Assembly (NCBI GenBank): GCA_028583415.1
Contig: CM053269.1
Location: 76,809,567-76,873,566, forward strand
Source: Protea cynaroides
Lineage: Eukaryota; Streptophyta; Magnoliopsida; Proteales; Proteaceae
Direction: 5' to 3'
Length of the DNA stretch: 64,000 bases
Below, piece by piece: positions 1-9,322 of this stretch. Position numbers and translations under genes: made by a program. The notes beneath the pieces are model-generated. The model saw nothing but the letters and a program-made list of their open reading frames with translations, was not told where the DNA came from and made no database searches. Numbering within the stretch: position 1 is the first letter of the stretch; each line of letters opens with the position of its first letter.

Positions 1-2
1 CC

Positions 3-895
3 ACCCGCCCCAACCTAGTTAAACATTTCTACGCCAACTTGGAGATAGAGGGAAATATCCATGACTTCAGTCGAGGCAGGGAACTCCGCCTTACCAGTTT
101 TGTCAAGGGTGTCCCTATATCTTTCGACACTCACCAGCTTGCCAATCTTTTGGGAATTTCAAATGATGGTGACTTGGTCTACTGCGCCCCTAAGATGAAG
201 GGCTTTCTCACTGATGATCTGCGCCAGGAGATTTCAGAGCAGATACTTAACCCTGGAGCACCTATGAAGGTTGTAGCTTGAGACCTGTGCCTCGGGTATA
301 CTGTCACATCATCCAGCACAAAATTGTTCCTCAGAGCGGCTACTACAGTGAGTTGTCTCAGCTCACACAGTACTTGACCTATTGCGTCTGCACTGGGGAG
401 CGGGTCTATCTCCCTTACATCATTATCAGGACCATGCGTCAGGTTACTCTGCCTGATCAGGCCAGTAACCTTCTATATGGCCAACTCATCACTACTCTTA
501 TGCAGCGCTCACGGGTGGACATGAGGGGTGAGACTATAGTTGGGGACACCATGACTTCTGACATTGACTGGGATGCCATTCTCCGGATGAGGATGGACAA
601 TCTGCCGATCAGTGATGAGGAGTTAGAGGCTCGTCCTCATCCGCTCAGGCGGGTATCAGCAGTGGCAGCAGCAGCCAATGTGGCTCATGCAAAAGAGGCA
701 GGGGGATGGTGATGATGATGATGACTAGATGGAGGACATTCCAACACCGACACTATAACCCACACCTGTAGCGGGACCATCCCAGCCTCCTCCCGATACC
801 ATGACGGGTATGTTTACGGAGATCCGGGATGCCCAACGTGAGATGAGCCGTGACCTGGGGCGTCTTGCACGCAGCCTCAAAGTCACGTAAGAACA
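3..895 (+). pseudogene. Antisense extra ORF of gypsy element D, 5' part (split by element A)
   Basis: Reading is open from the left edge (HFYANLEIEG at about 27-56) to a stop at 279-281. It resumes one frame over (RPVPRVYCHII) to 712, and a third frame carries EIRDAQREMSRDLGRLARS before element A interrupts at 900. The protein matches, in the same order, the product at 7277-8600 inside element A (for example VKGVxxSFDxxQLAxLLGIS in both). The style is that of plant proteins annotated as 'putative plant transposon protein'; that name is from memory. It lies on the strand opposite to D, whose 5' LTR starts at 21099. The C-terminal end is at 20688-20766, beyond the 19.8-kb insertion. Function is unknown, and the frameshifts and insertion make this copy dead. 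Confidence 0.7.
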
Positions 896-900
896 GGTAC
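896..900. repeat. Target site duplication GGTAC of element A (left copy)
   Basis: GGTAC directly precedes TGTCACACCC, the outer end of A's left LTR, and recurs at 20688-20692 directly after the outer end of A's right LTR. Joining the flanks restores a continuous reading frame in the interrupted D ORF (..EQV|HWLK..), which supports one insertion event. Confidence 0.92.
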
Positions 901-1179
901 TGTCACACCCCAATTCCACACTATTCAGAACGGTGTGATGAACCGCTAATAAACCAATGGTTCAACCAGAAACTCTAATAGGCTGTGTCCATGTAAACTA
1001 AACCATACACATCCACAACCATAATCAGAATAAATACATAATAGCGGAAGTCTTAATATTAAATGAACTGAGGAACCTAACTGTGATAATCATAAATAAA
1101 ATATCAAATTATGTTGTATCAACCGAGATATAAGTAAATAAAATATCAATTACATTTCCTTAATAGTTCAAATAAAAAT

Positions 1180-1551
1180 CTAATCGAAAACGCATGAGTT
1201 ACACTCGCATGAGGAGTCATGCATCTCCACTATGTCTTCAGCCTCCATTGCAGCCACGTGCCCGTACACAGAAGCATTCATATAATCTTCCACAGAGGTA
1301 CATGCATCATCAACTAAAAATATTCGACGTTGAATGTGTGAGAACACATCACGGCTCAGTAAGCAAACAAAACAATGAAACAAACATATGCATGCATTCA
1401 ATTCATATCTGTGGTCTGGTATATAAGTTTGCAATGTGCTATAAAAAGGTTCGGTGGCCGCCTCACCTCTATACACGAGTGTGTGAAACCGCCCAATGAA
1501 AACGGTACTGTCGATCCCACAGGCACCCACTATGACACGATATACCCCCAT
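1180..1551 (-). CDS. Conserved short sense ORF in LTR of element A (left copy)
   Basis: An open frame on the element's sense strand ends with the block VEDYMNASVYGHVAAME followed by a Cys-rich tail, CECNSCVFD, and stop. The same block recurs in B's right LTR (16486-16704), C (11136-11330), D (21335-21604) and, shortened, F (about 61810-61960); A's right copy (18696-19010) has a stop before the tail. Only the last 50-70 residues are shared, so the real start is uncertain. It lies 280-650 bp from the LTR 3' end, where the transcript should cover it. Function unknown; it might be one exon of a longer product. Confidence 0.45.
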   Translation of the reverse strand: MGVYRVIVGACGIDSTVFIGRFHTLVYRGEAATEPFYSTLQTYIPDHRYELNACICLFHCFVCLLSRDVFSHIQRRIFLVDDACTSVEDYMNASVYGHVAAMEAEDIVEMHDSSCECNSCVFD

Positions 1552-2240
1552 GAAAACGGCATGGCAGTACCGGTTGCCTCATACCAACACGTAAGCCCCT
1601 ACTGGCGAGGGCTTGCAAACTGGGCTCGTAACTAACCAATCCTAATTTCAATCAGTATATCCAAGGCCTCGCCCCAGCATCCCTTAATACGTCCATAGAG
1701 ATAGAGCTAAGGCCCCCTGGCAGAGTCGAAGACTACATGGTCCGAGACCACCTCCCCTGATGTCCTACGACGTAATAGTCCTGCTAAGCTAATGGAGATA
1801 CGACGATGTCAGTGGAAAAGACTTGTATAGACCTATGGCATAATATACCCAATGAAAACGGCATTGAAGTACCGGTTGATACCATCCCCTATCCGCATAA
1901 AGTACACCAACAAACACCAACATTCACATGCCTATTCCTATCATCATCATCATCATCATGTTATAAACAATGAAATTAAATATACATGAAAAGTAATAAT
2001 AGAAATATTGGATGACATGTTGAATGCACATTACAAGTATACACGCATAGAATCAGTCATGACATTGGACTCAAGAAATAAAACAGTTTATTATTAGCCA
2101 ATTAGTTTAGGTCTTGTTCCCTCACCTTTGCTTGAGTGTAGATCCTCTTTCAAGCTTTAAGAATCACTTTTATATCAATAGGAAAACCTAACAAGTCGAT
2201 AGATTTTAATTAGAATTCATTCCGATAATTTTAGGCTTGC

Positions 2241-2440
2241 TGTAAAGCGAGGGTCGCAGGACGGGTCGCAGGTAGTGTAGCAGTTTTCTGCGACCCCTAG
2301 GGGTAGGGTCGATTCCAGGGTTGGATGTTCCATCGACCTTGAGTGCGACCACCGCATCCCTGGACTTCCCGAATGCTGGGGGTCGATCCTGTGGTCTGGT
2401 AGGGTCGATCCCCAATCGACCCCACGTGCAACCCCCCACG
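2241..2440. repeat. GGTCG-word cluster 1 in A's left LTR
   Basis: Repeated GGGTCGC, GGGTCGA and their complements (CGACCC, TCGACCC) lie within about 200 bp, several as near-palindromes. A second cluster lies at 2936-3070. The same form (GGG before TCG) is found in elements A, B, C and F. Confidence 0.75.
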
Positions 2441-2935
2441 GTTTGAGTCAAGAATTTCATCCTATAGTCAATTCTTTCAAGTTTGGGTCCTATGGCTTAC
2501 TTCCACAATCCATTCTATGCTTGTTCTATGGCTTAAAACTCTAGGTTTCTTCCTTACTTTGCCTACCATGATTCCCTCTATGGATTTCATTGAAATCCTC
2601 CCATGGATGGATAATTTGGGTTTCTCCTAGACCATACCCTCTTCATGACCTATTCTAAGGTCTTAAATCATTAAAGAAAACATACCCATACCTTAGGTTT
2701 GTTGAGATTTAGAGGTTTCTTTGAATTCTTCTCTTTAGTCTTTTTCTCCAACTTTCCTTCTCTTCTCCTTCTCTTCTTATTCTTTCACATTCAATCAGGG
2801 TTTTAAAAGGAGTGAAAGAGGCTAAGGGATGTCCTATTTATAGAGGAGAACCTCCCAAAATAAGTCCCATTGAGATTAAGAAAGAATCCCCTTGAAATTT
2901 TAAAAGTTTCCTATTTACGGTTTTTGTTGCCAAAG

Positions 2936-3070
2936 AGGGGGTCGATGAGGGGGTCGGAGATCCCGTCAACCCTCAGGTCCAAATTGTCCGACCCTCGGTC
3001 AAATTTTCAGGGGTCTGACTCCCTAATGAGGGGGTCCGACCCTGTCTATCTGGTTATGGACCCTGCCCCC
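2936..3070. repeat. GGTCG-word cluster 2 in A's left LTR
   Basis: Repeated GGGGTCGA, GGGGTCGG, CCGACCC and GGGGTCCGACCC words fall between the inferred promoter side of the LTR (its right end) and a TATTTATAG word at about 2834-2842. Clusters 1 and 2 carry the same form of the word. Confidence 0.7.
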
Positions 3071-3203
3071 TATTTTACTATTTGTGGGTCAGTTTAATAC
3101 CTGGTCTCGCTATTTCTTCATGCACTTGGTCCATTTGGCTCGACCATGATAGGTAGACCTGGTACAAGGTGGTAAGACCGGTTAGTTTGAAACGGGTCTT
3201 ACA

Positions 3204-5340
3204 ACTCCCCCCTGCTTATAAAAATTTCATCCTCGAAATTGTACATACCTTCCGAGTCGAATAGATGAGGGTATTGCTTTCGCATGGCATTCTCTTCTTC
3301 CCATGTGATTTCTTCTATATCTCAGCTTCTCCAGGTGACCTTAACATAATAAATGTCACGGTTGCGTAGTCGTTGCACCTTTCGACTGGTGATTTCAGTT
3401 GGTGCTACTTCAAATGTCAAATCCTCAGTCAAATCAGTTAGATCTACTGTCAAAACGTGCATTGGATCTCTGACATACTTCTTCAATTAGGAGATATGAC
3501 ATACATCATGCACACTTGACACAGATGGTGGTAGTGCTAACTGGTAAGCCACTTTTCCACGTTTAGCTAGAACCTCATATGGTCCGACATATCTTGGATT
3601 TAGTTTCTCTTTCTGTCCGAATCGTTTCAAACCTCACATAGGTGACACCTTGAGGAATACCTTATCACCTACGGCGAATTCAAGGTCTCGGCGTCTAGTA
3701 TCTACATATTGCTTCTGATGATTCTGAGCCGTTCTTACTCTTTCCTTGATAATGTCGACTACTCGACAAGTCTCTTCAATAAATTCTGGTCCAACAATAC
3801 TACGTTCTCCAACTTCATTCCAAAACAAAGGAGTTCGACACTTCCTGCCATATAGTGCTTCATAGGGTGACATCTGTATAGTAGCCTGATAGCTATTGTT
3901 ATAAGCGAACTCAATCAGTGGTAACTTTTCATCCCATGATCCATTAAAATCAATTACACAAGCTTGGAGCATGTCTTCTAGAATCTGAATGGTGCGCTCT
4001 GATTGTCTGTCTGTCTGAGGATGGAATGCAGTAATGAACTTTAATGTTGTACCCATAGCCTTCTACAATCCTTTCCAAAACTTTGAAGTAAATCGTGGAT
4101 CTCTGTCAGACACAATGCTTTCAGGTACACCATGTAATCTGATAATGTTATCCACATACAACTTAGCTAACCTCTCCAGTGTATACTGAGGTCGGATAGC
4201 TATAAATCGAGCCGTTTTAGTCAATCGGTCTACAATCACCCAAACTGCATCAACTACTCGGGGAGTCAATGGTAACCCTGTGACGAAGTCCATAGTGATG
4301 CAGTCCCATTTCCATGTTGGTTTTGGTAACGGCTGTAACAGTCTTGCTGGTTTTTGTCGTTCAGCTTTCACCTTCTGACAATTTAGGCATTAAGACACGA
4401 ACTTGGCTATATCTGCTTTCATTCATCTCCACCAATATAATTTCTTTAGGTCATGATACATTTTTATACTTTTAGGGTGTATTGAATAGGCGGTGGTATG
4501 GGCTTCCTTCATTAGTCGGTGTTTAATGTCCAAATTTTTTGTTTCAGGTACACATATTCTTCCTTTGTACTTTAGTACCTTTTCATCATCTAAGGTGAAC
4601 TCAGGAATAGTCCTATATTTTTCAATGTCTTCTTGTACCGTTCTTAGATATGGGTCTAATTTAATCGCTGTTTTCACTTCATCAAGTACATCGGATACAA
4701 TCTTCAACGTGGCGAACATATTTGCAAACCGATGGATAAACCCTTGGTTGGTTGACTCACCCGGTGCATCTATCACAAACTGCTCATTACCATAGTTGAA
4801 TACTTTTCCGGTAGTACACAGTGTAGCAGTGGTGCTAACCTCCCCTTGAAATTTTATCATTGCCTTTCTACTTAGTGCGTCAGCAACCACATTAGCTTTT
4901 CCTGGATGATACTGGATATCACAATCATAGTCTTTCAATAGTTCCAACTATCTTGTTTGTCTCATATTCAACTCATTCTGATTAAAGAGGTAAGTAAGAC
5001 TCTTATGATCTGATTTAATTTGAAATTTCTCTCCGTACAAGTAATGTCTCCATATTTTGACAGCATGTACTACTGCCGCTAACTCCAAATCATGAGTGGG
5101 ATAGTTCTTCTCATGTGTCTTCAATTGTCTTGAGGCATAAGCAATTACTTATTCTCCTTGCATAAGTACACATCCTAATCCCAATCCTGACGCATCAGTG
5201 TACAAAATAAAAGGCTGTTGAAGTGGTCTTGGGTGCAGCATTGAAGCCTTAAGTACGGAAGGGTTTGAATGTCTTGGTGTTCCCTCCGTTATAAGAATTT
5301 TCATTTGGCCTTTTGATTCCCCTATTTTGAGCAAAGTAGC
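3204..5340 (-). pseudogene. Element A pol remnant: RNase H, integrase, chromodomain
   Basis: From 5334 leftward the - strand encodes an RNase H segment (YTDASGLGLGCVLMQGE; HPGKANVVADALSRK near 4890), an integrase core (WDCITMDFVTGLP near 4285 and IVSDRDPRFTSKFW near 4090, the two catalytic Asp regions; the Glu segment with YNNSYQ near 3900), and a decayed chromodomain-like end near 3250-3400. Frame breaks and stops occur near 4947, 4400, 4060 and 3634. Protease and reverse transcriptase are missing: the gag reading runs almost directly into RNase H near 5220-5265. The domain order is that of Ty3/gypsy chromoviruses. Intact relatives have about 2 kb more here, so this copy is defective. Confidence 0.88.
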
Positions 5341-6366
5341 TCTCTTTCTGGCTCGACTCTATCACTCGAGCAATTTGTATAGCTTCGTTGTAGATTTTAT
5401 TCTCAAGTCCCAGAACATATTCGCGTATGCTTCCCCTAAGTCCCATGACGAACCTTCAAGTCTTTGTATCTTCCACTTGCATACTGACTGGTGCAAAGAA
5501 GAATAGCTCCTCATAACGTTGTTGATATGCATCGATAGTCATCTGCCCTGATATAAACTCAGGAACTCCTTCTCCATGGAATCTCTAAAACTCCTAGGAA
5601 AATACTTCTCAAAGAATGCCTCCTTATATATATCCCAAGTCAATTGGGTGTGCTTTGTCATCAGATACGTCTGTGTGGACTTCTACCAGTGGTGTGCATC
5701 GCCTTTCAGCATAAATGTTACACACAATACATTCTCTTCTTCATTCACGGTCATCATCATGAAATTTCTTTCCATCTCATCGATCCACTATGCTGGCCAC
5801 AACGAATCAGCTGGCTTACCACTGTACTCCCTGGGCTTCATCTTCAGAAAATGCTCAACTAGTCTGGAGTGGTCTAGTTGATGAGGGACATAAGCCCCAT
5901 ACATAGGTGGTTGGTATTGATATCCACCTGGAGCTACTTCAGGGTTTTGTACTTGAGCCTGCATGATGGGAGTCTGAGGTGCGTGGGGTACTGTGTTACT
6001 TCCCCTTGGTACAATGCTTGCCTATTCTGCTGGCATCGGTGTCATCTGTGCAGCTGGAAAAGCCATGCCTATGGCAGCTTGCATAGTAGCTTGTACCTGT
6101 TGTATTTGCTGCAGTTGTTGTGCCAAATTCATTACGGCTGTAGCCAGGTCTATAGGTGGAGCTGGCAGATTTGTAGGATTTGTCTGCCCATTAACTACAG
6201 ACGGTGCCGTGTTCAGGTTCTCCTGTGTTTCAGGGTGTATATGGCTGTCTTCCTCCACATGTGGTGGTGGTGGAATAGAGTTACGACTTTGTCTAGTCAC
6301 TCTGTGTCCAGCCATTATCTGTTCTGGTAGTGGTAATGCCTGAAAATCATAGAATACGTGAGGCAA
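5249..6366 (-). pseudogene. Element A gag remnant
   Basis: Reading begins at 6366 with a Pro/Gln-rich stretch (QLQQIQQVQATMQAA), stops at 6022-6024, and continues in the same frame through a gag-like segment (LVEHFLKMKPREYSGK, FFEKYFPRSFRDSMEKEF) with two more stops. It shifts frame near 5552 and ends with YVLGLENKIYNEAIQIARV. This matches the capsid organisation of plant chromoviruses, in which gag packages the RNA. The zinc-knuckle end is deleted together with protease and reverse transcriptase. Confidence 0.8.
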
Positions 6367-6461
6367 TCATTATATACTTCATTCTCATATTTAAATCCAC
6401 TAATCAATGATATTTTCAAAATTTTCAGATCATTCTGTCAAAAATACTATATTTTCCGTCG

Positions 6462-6680
6462 CAGGGTCGATGGTGGGGGTCGATGGATGTCCGACCCTAG
6501 GGTATGCGACCCTGAGAATCACTGATACTTACTGAGAGCCGAGGGTCGATGAAGGGGTCGATGGATGTCCGACCCTGGGATCGACCCCTAGTTCTCTGTC
6601 AGATCACCGAGAGCCAAGGGTCGATGAGGGGGGCGGAGGGAGGGTCGGATGTTTTGGTCGAATTCTCCGACCCTAGGACT
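6462..6680. repeat. GGTCG-word cluster in the internal leader of element A
   Basis: GGGTCGATGG, GGGGTCGATGG and CCGACCCT words recur about ten times in roughly 220 bp, between gag and the antisense ORF. It is the same word form as in the two LTR clusters of this element, although this region is outside the LTRs. Confidence 0.75.
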
Positions 6681-6831
6681 AAAAATCAGGTTTTTAATCC
6701 CGATTTTGAATCCATTTCTCATTCTTTCTCCTCGTTTCCGACTCGGCTCGTCCCTCTGAGTTGCTACAGTGAAAACTCCGACCCATTAGTGATTTTTGTT
6801 TCTCTTTTCGACATCTACTCCTCTTCTACAA

Positions 6832-7271
6832 GTATGTTCTCCACGGTTTCATGTTTTTAGGGTTTCGTAACTAGGTTTTTGCTCGTTTATATCGTTTTCT
6901 TCAAATTAAACATTTTTAATCGTAAAAATTTGATTTTTATTGGGGGCTTTTGTTGTTGGTGACTCAATGGACAAAAACCCTCAAATATATTTGAGTTTCA
7001 TCGGTTGGTTATCGAGAAACTTGAAATTTCCCATTTTTACCCTAATTTGTCGAGATTTTTGAATTTCTTGAAATTTCTTCAAATTCATTCTCTTTAGATA
7101 AAATTTTCAACTGTATGAGTCTTACAGGATCATTTAGAATCTTTATAAGTCCTCCTGCCCACGTGTATGGGTGAAAAGTGAGGCTTTTGACCAATTTATG
7201 TCGTTATAATGTCGGAATTTTTAGATTTTCATCTTTACTAAGCCAGTATCTGTTTTTCTTTGTTTTTGCAG
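6832..7271 (+). other. Possible 5'-leader intron of the antisense ORF in element A
   Basis: GTATGT at 6832-6837 after ...TCTACAA resembles a plant 5' splice site, and a T-rich run ending TTTTTGCAG at 7263-7271 resembles an acceptor. The acceptor lies 5 bp before the first ATG of the antisense ORF (7277). This suggests a spliced leader of its own on the + strand. It is inferred from motifs only. Confidence 0.4.
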
Positions 7272-7276
7272 ATAGT

Positions 7277-8600
7277 ATGGCTCATACCAAAGTACCCAGG
7301 GTTCATGACCTAGTCCGCTTCCATTCTAATGAGGCTGAGGCACAGTATGCCCGTTACGCTTGTAAGAAGGTAGAGGGAGGTCATCAGGTGGACTTGGCTA
7401 GCCTGGCCTTGTTCGATGTGGAGAGAGCTTTTGGTGACATGGGCTGGCTTCCTGTGATCACCTACGATGCCTGTACTCGTCTAGATTTGGTGAGACAGTT
7501 TTATTGTAATCTCCAAGTGGTGGGGGATTACAATGATACTGAGAGGGTTAGAGAGCTCAGGATCACTAGCTACGTCAAGGGAGTCGAGGTTTCCTTTGAT
7601 TATCGGCAGCTAGCGGATCTGTTGGGCATTTCATACGACGGCCCCTTGGGTTTTGTGCTCCCGGAGAGCCCCAGTTATTTTCATTGGAGATGAGGGCTGA
7701 GATTGACCGTCAGATCATCAGAGAAGATCGTTGGGAGATGAAAGTGATCTACCTAGGTCCAGAGCCTCGGGTGTACTGTAAGATCATTCGGCACAACCTG
7801 ATACTTCAGAGTAGGAACTACAGGAGGATCTCTTAGTTGACCCAGTTCTTGCTGTATTATATCTGCGCTAGGCAACCTGTCCGCCTCCCTTATATCATTA
7901 TGCGTACGATGATCAGTGCCACATTGCCCGATCATGTTGGCAACCTGCCTTATCGACGCATGATCACTACACTGCTTACCCGCCTGGGTGTTGACTTGGT
8001 GGATGAGAGGATTCAGGAGAAATCCTTCTCGTCACCTCTGGATTGGGAGGCCATCCGTAAGATGGGCATGCGGGATGCTCAGGTCAGCGACGATGAGAGG
8101 AACGCTCTGGTGCGTCCACGTACTCGAGTGGAGATGGCTGACGCTGAGGCAGCAGTAGCAGTCGCTGGAGCAGGGGTTCATGGGGTGATGATGATCGTTT
8201 GTACATGGATGTGGATTCCACACCTCCTCCATCACCTACACATACTACGGGAGTTGGTCCTTCTTATGCAGCCAGTCCTTTACATGCAGCTGGTCCTTCA
8301 CATGCAGCTGGTCCTTCACACCCACCTTCTGATGACATGATGGAGATACTGCATGAGATTAGAGAGGCTCAACGCATGTCTGATTTGAGGATGGGAGAGC
8401 TTCTAGATGCTCAGCGCATGTCGGATCTGAGGCTGGGAGAGCTTCTAGATGCTCAGCGCGTGACTGATCAGCGGGTGGCTGATCTCACAGCTAGTCTTCA
8501 GACGACCCAGACTCAGATAGCTTGGTTGACTAGAGTCTATGCTGAGGATTATGACAGAGACCGTGAGGCACCGCCTCCCCCATCACCTCCAGCTTCCTGA
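7277..8600 (+). pseudogene. Antisense extra ORF of gypsy element A
   Basis: The ATG at 7277 opens 138 codons (MAHTKVPRVHDLVRFHS...) to a TGA at 7691. Reading continues one frame over with a TAG at 7834, and from about 8190 in the third frame to TGA at 8598. Together it is a protein of roughly 440 residues: an N-terminal globular part with VKGVEVSFDYRQLADLLGIS, a Gly/Pro/His linker with SHAAGP repeats, then a predicted coiled coil built from near-identical units (LLDAQRMSDLRxGE), and a Pro-rich tail. It lies between A's primer site (8875-8886) and gag, on the opposite strand. A diverged copy in element D shows it belongs to the family. The N-terminal part resembles 'putative plant transposon protein'; the role is unknown. 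Confidence 0.72.
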
Positions 8601-8874
8601 TGTATTTTCTTTTTATTTTTCTTTTTGTACTTCAGAGTAACTGTCCGGGTTGTGGACTGTACTCTGCTTTAGAATTGTATATATACGTTTGTTCTTCCTT
8701 CGAGTGTATATAAATTTGTTTCTCATTTAATAAATGTATTATTCTCTTTCAATTTTTTGTCTCAAACAACATAGATTCTTATGGTGTGTTATTATTACAG
8801 TTTTTAAATTTTTATCCTATCTCAGTTCACAAACTTTTGGGGTAGTAAACTGGTTTAAAAGACAGGGCCTGAGA

Positions 8875-8886
8875 GCTCTGATACCA
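8875..8886 (-). promoter_or_regulatory. Primer-binding site of element A
   Basis: On the - strand TGGTATCAGAGC lies 3 bp inside the 5' LTR, which begins at 8890. This is the usual plant complement to the 3' end of initiator-Met tRNA and fixes the element's orientation. The same arrangement is at 16186-16197 (B), 21084-21095 (D) and 46570-46581 (copia). Confidence 0.93.
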
Positions 8887-8889
8887 AGT

Positions 8890-8956
8890 TGTCACACCCC
8901 AATTCCACATTATTTAGAACGGTGTGATGAACCGTTAATAAACCAACGGTTCAACC
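8890..8956 (-). mobile_element. Element A, 5' LTR, first 67 bp (before insertion of B)
   Basis: TGTCACACCCC...GGTTCAACC matches the first 67 bp of A's left LTR. It is broken at 8956 by B. The LTR resumes at 18454 with AGGATCTCTAATAGGC. CAACC flanks both sides. Confidence 0.93.
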
Positions 8957-9322
8957 TGTCACACCCTAATTCTACACACTTCAAAATGGTGTGATGAACC
9001 GCTAACAAACCAACGGTTCAACCAGGATCTCGAGTAGGCTATATCCGTGTTATCTAAATCCCATACAATCACATTCATAATCAGAGTAAATACACAATAG
9101 CGGAAGTCTTATAATAAAATGAACAGAGAATCTATTGTGATATCAATATTTAAATACCAAATTATTCTGCATCAACTAAGACATAAATAAATATCATTAC
9201 ATCCCTTTAATAAATCCAAATAATTAAATAAAAGAAAAACCCTAAACGAACACGCATGAGTTGCACTCACAAAAGGAGTCATGCGTATCCTCTACATCTT
9301 TAACTTCAATCGCCGCCACATG
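8957..9322 (-). mobile_element. Element B, 3' LTR, part 1 (before insertion of C)
   Basis: TGTCACACCC... to ...CGCCGCCACATG is nearly identical to 16201-16566 of B's right LTR. It is interrupted after ACATG (9318-9322) by solo LTR C. Confidence 0.92.

Larger units (their letters stand above)
901..3203 (-). mobile_element. Element A, 3' LTR (2303 bp)
   Basis: On the + strand the LTR runs TGTCACACCC...CGGGTCTTACA; read with the element (- strand) it is TGTAAGACCC...GGTGTGACA, so it has TG...CA ends. It is followed at 3204 by ACTCCCCCCTGCTT, the complement of a purine-rich tract, and then the pol 3' end, which identifies it as the 3' LTR. Its partner is 8890-8956 plus 18454-20687 (2301 bp). I counted about 17 differences in the first roughly 268 aligned bases (about 6%). 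It contains a (CAT)n stretch near 1943-1960, two GGTCG-word clusters and a short sense ORF. Confidence 0.93.

Noticed and set aside
1943..1960. (CAT)n stretch in the LTRs as a regulatory element
   Set aside because: It is present in most copies, but it is a simple repeat and nothing in the sequence shows a function.
2206..2460. Frames over GGTCG clusters, also at 19690-19902 and 62825-63078
   Set aside because: They follow the short word repeats and break between copies; the signal is in DNA, not protein.
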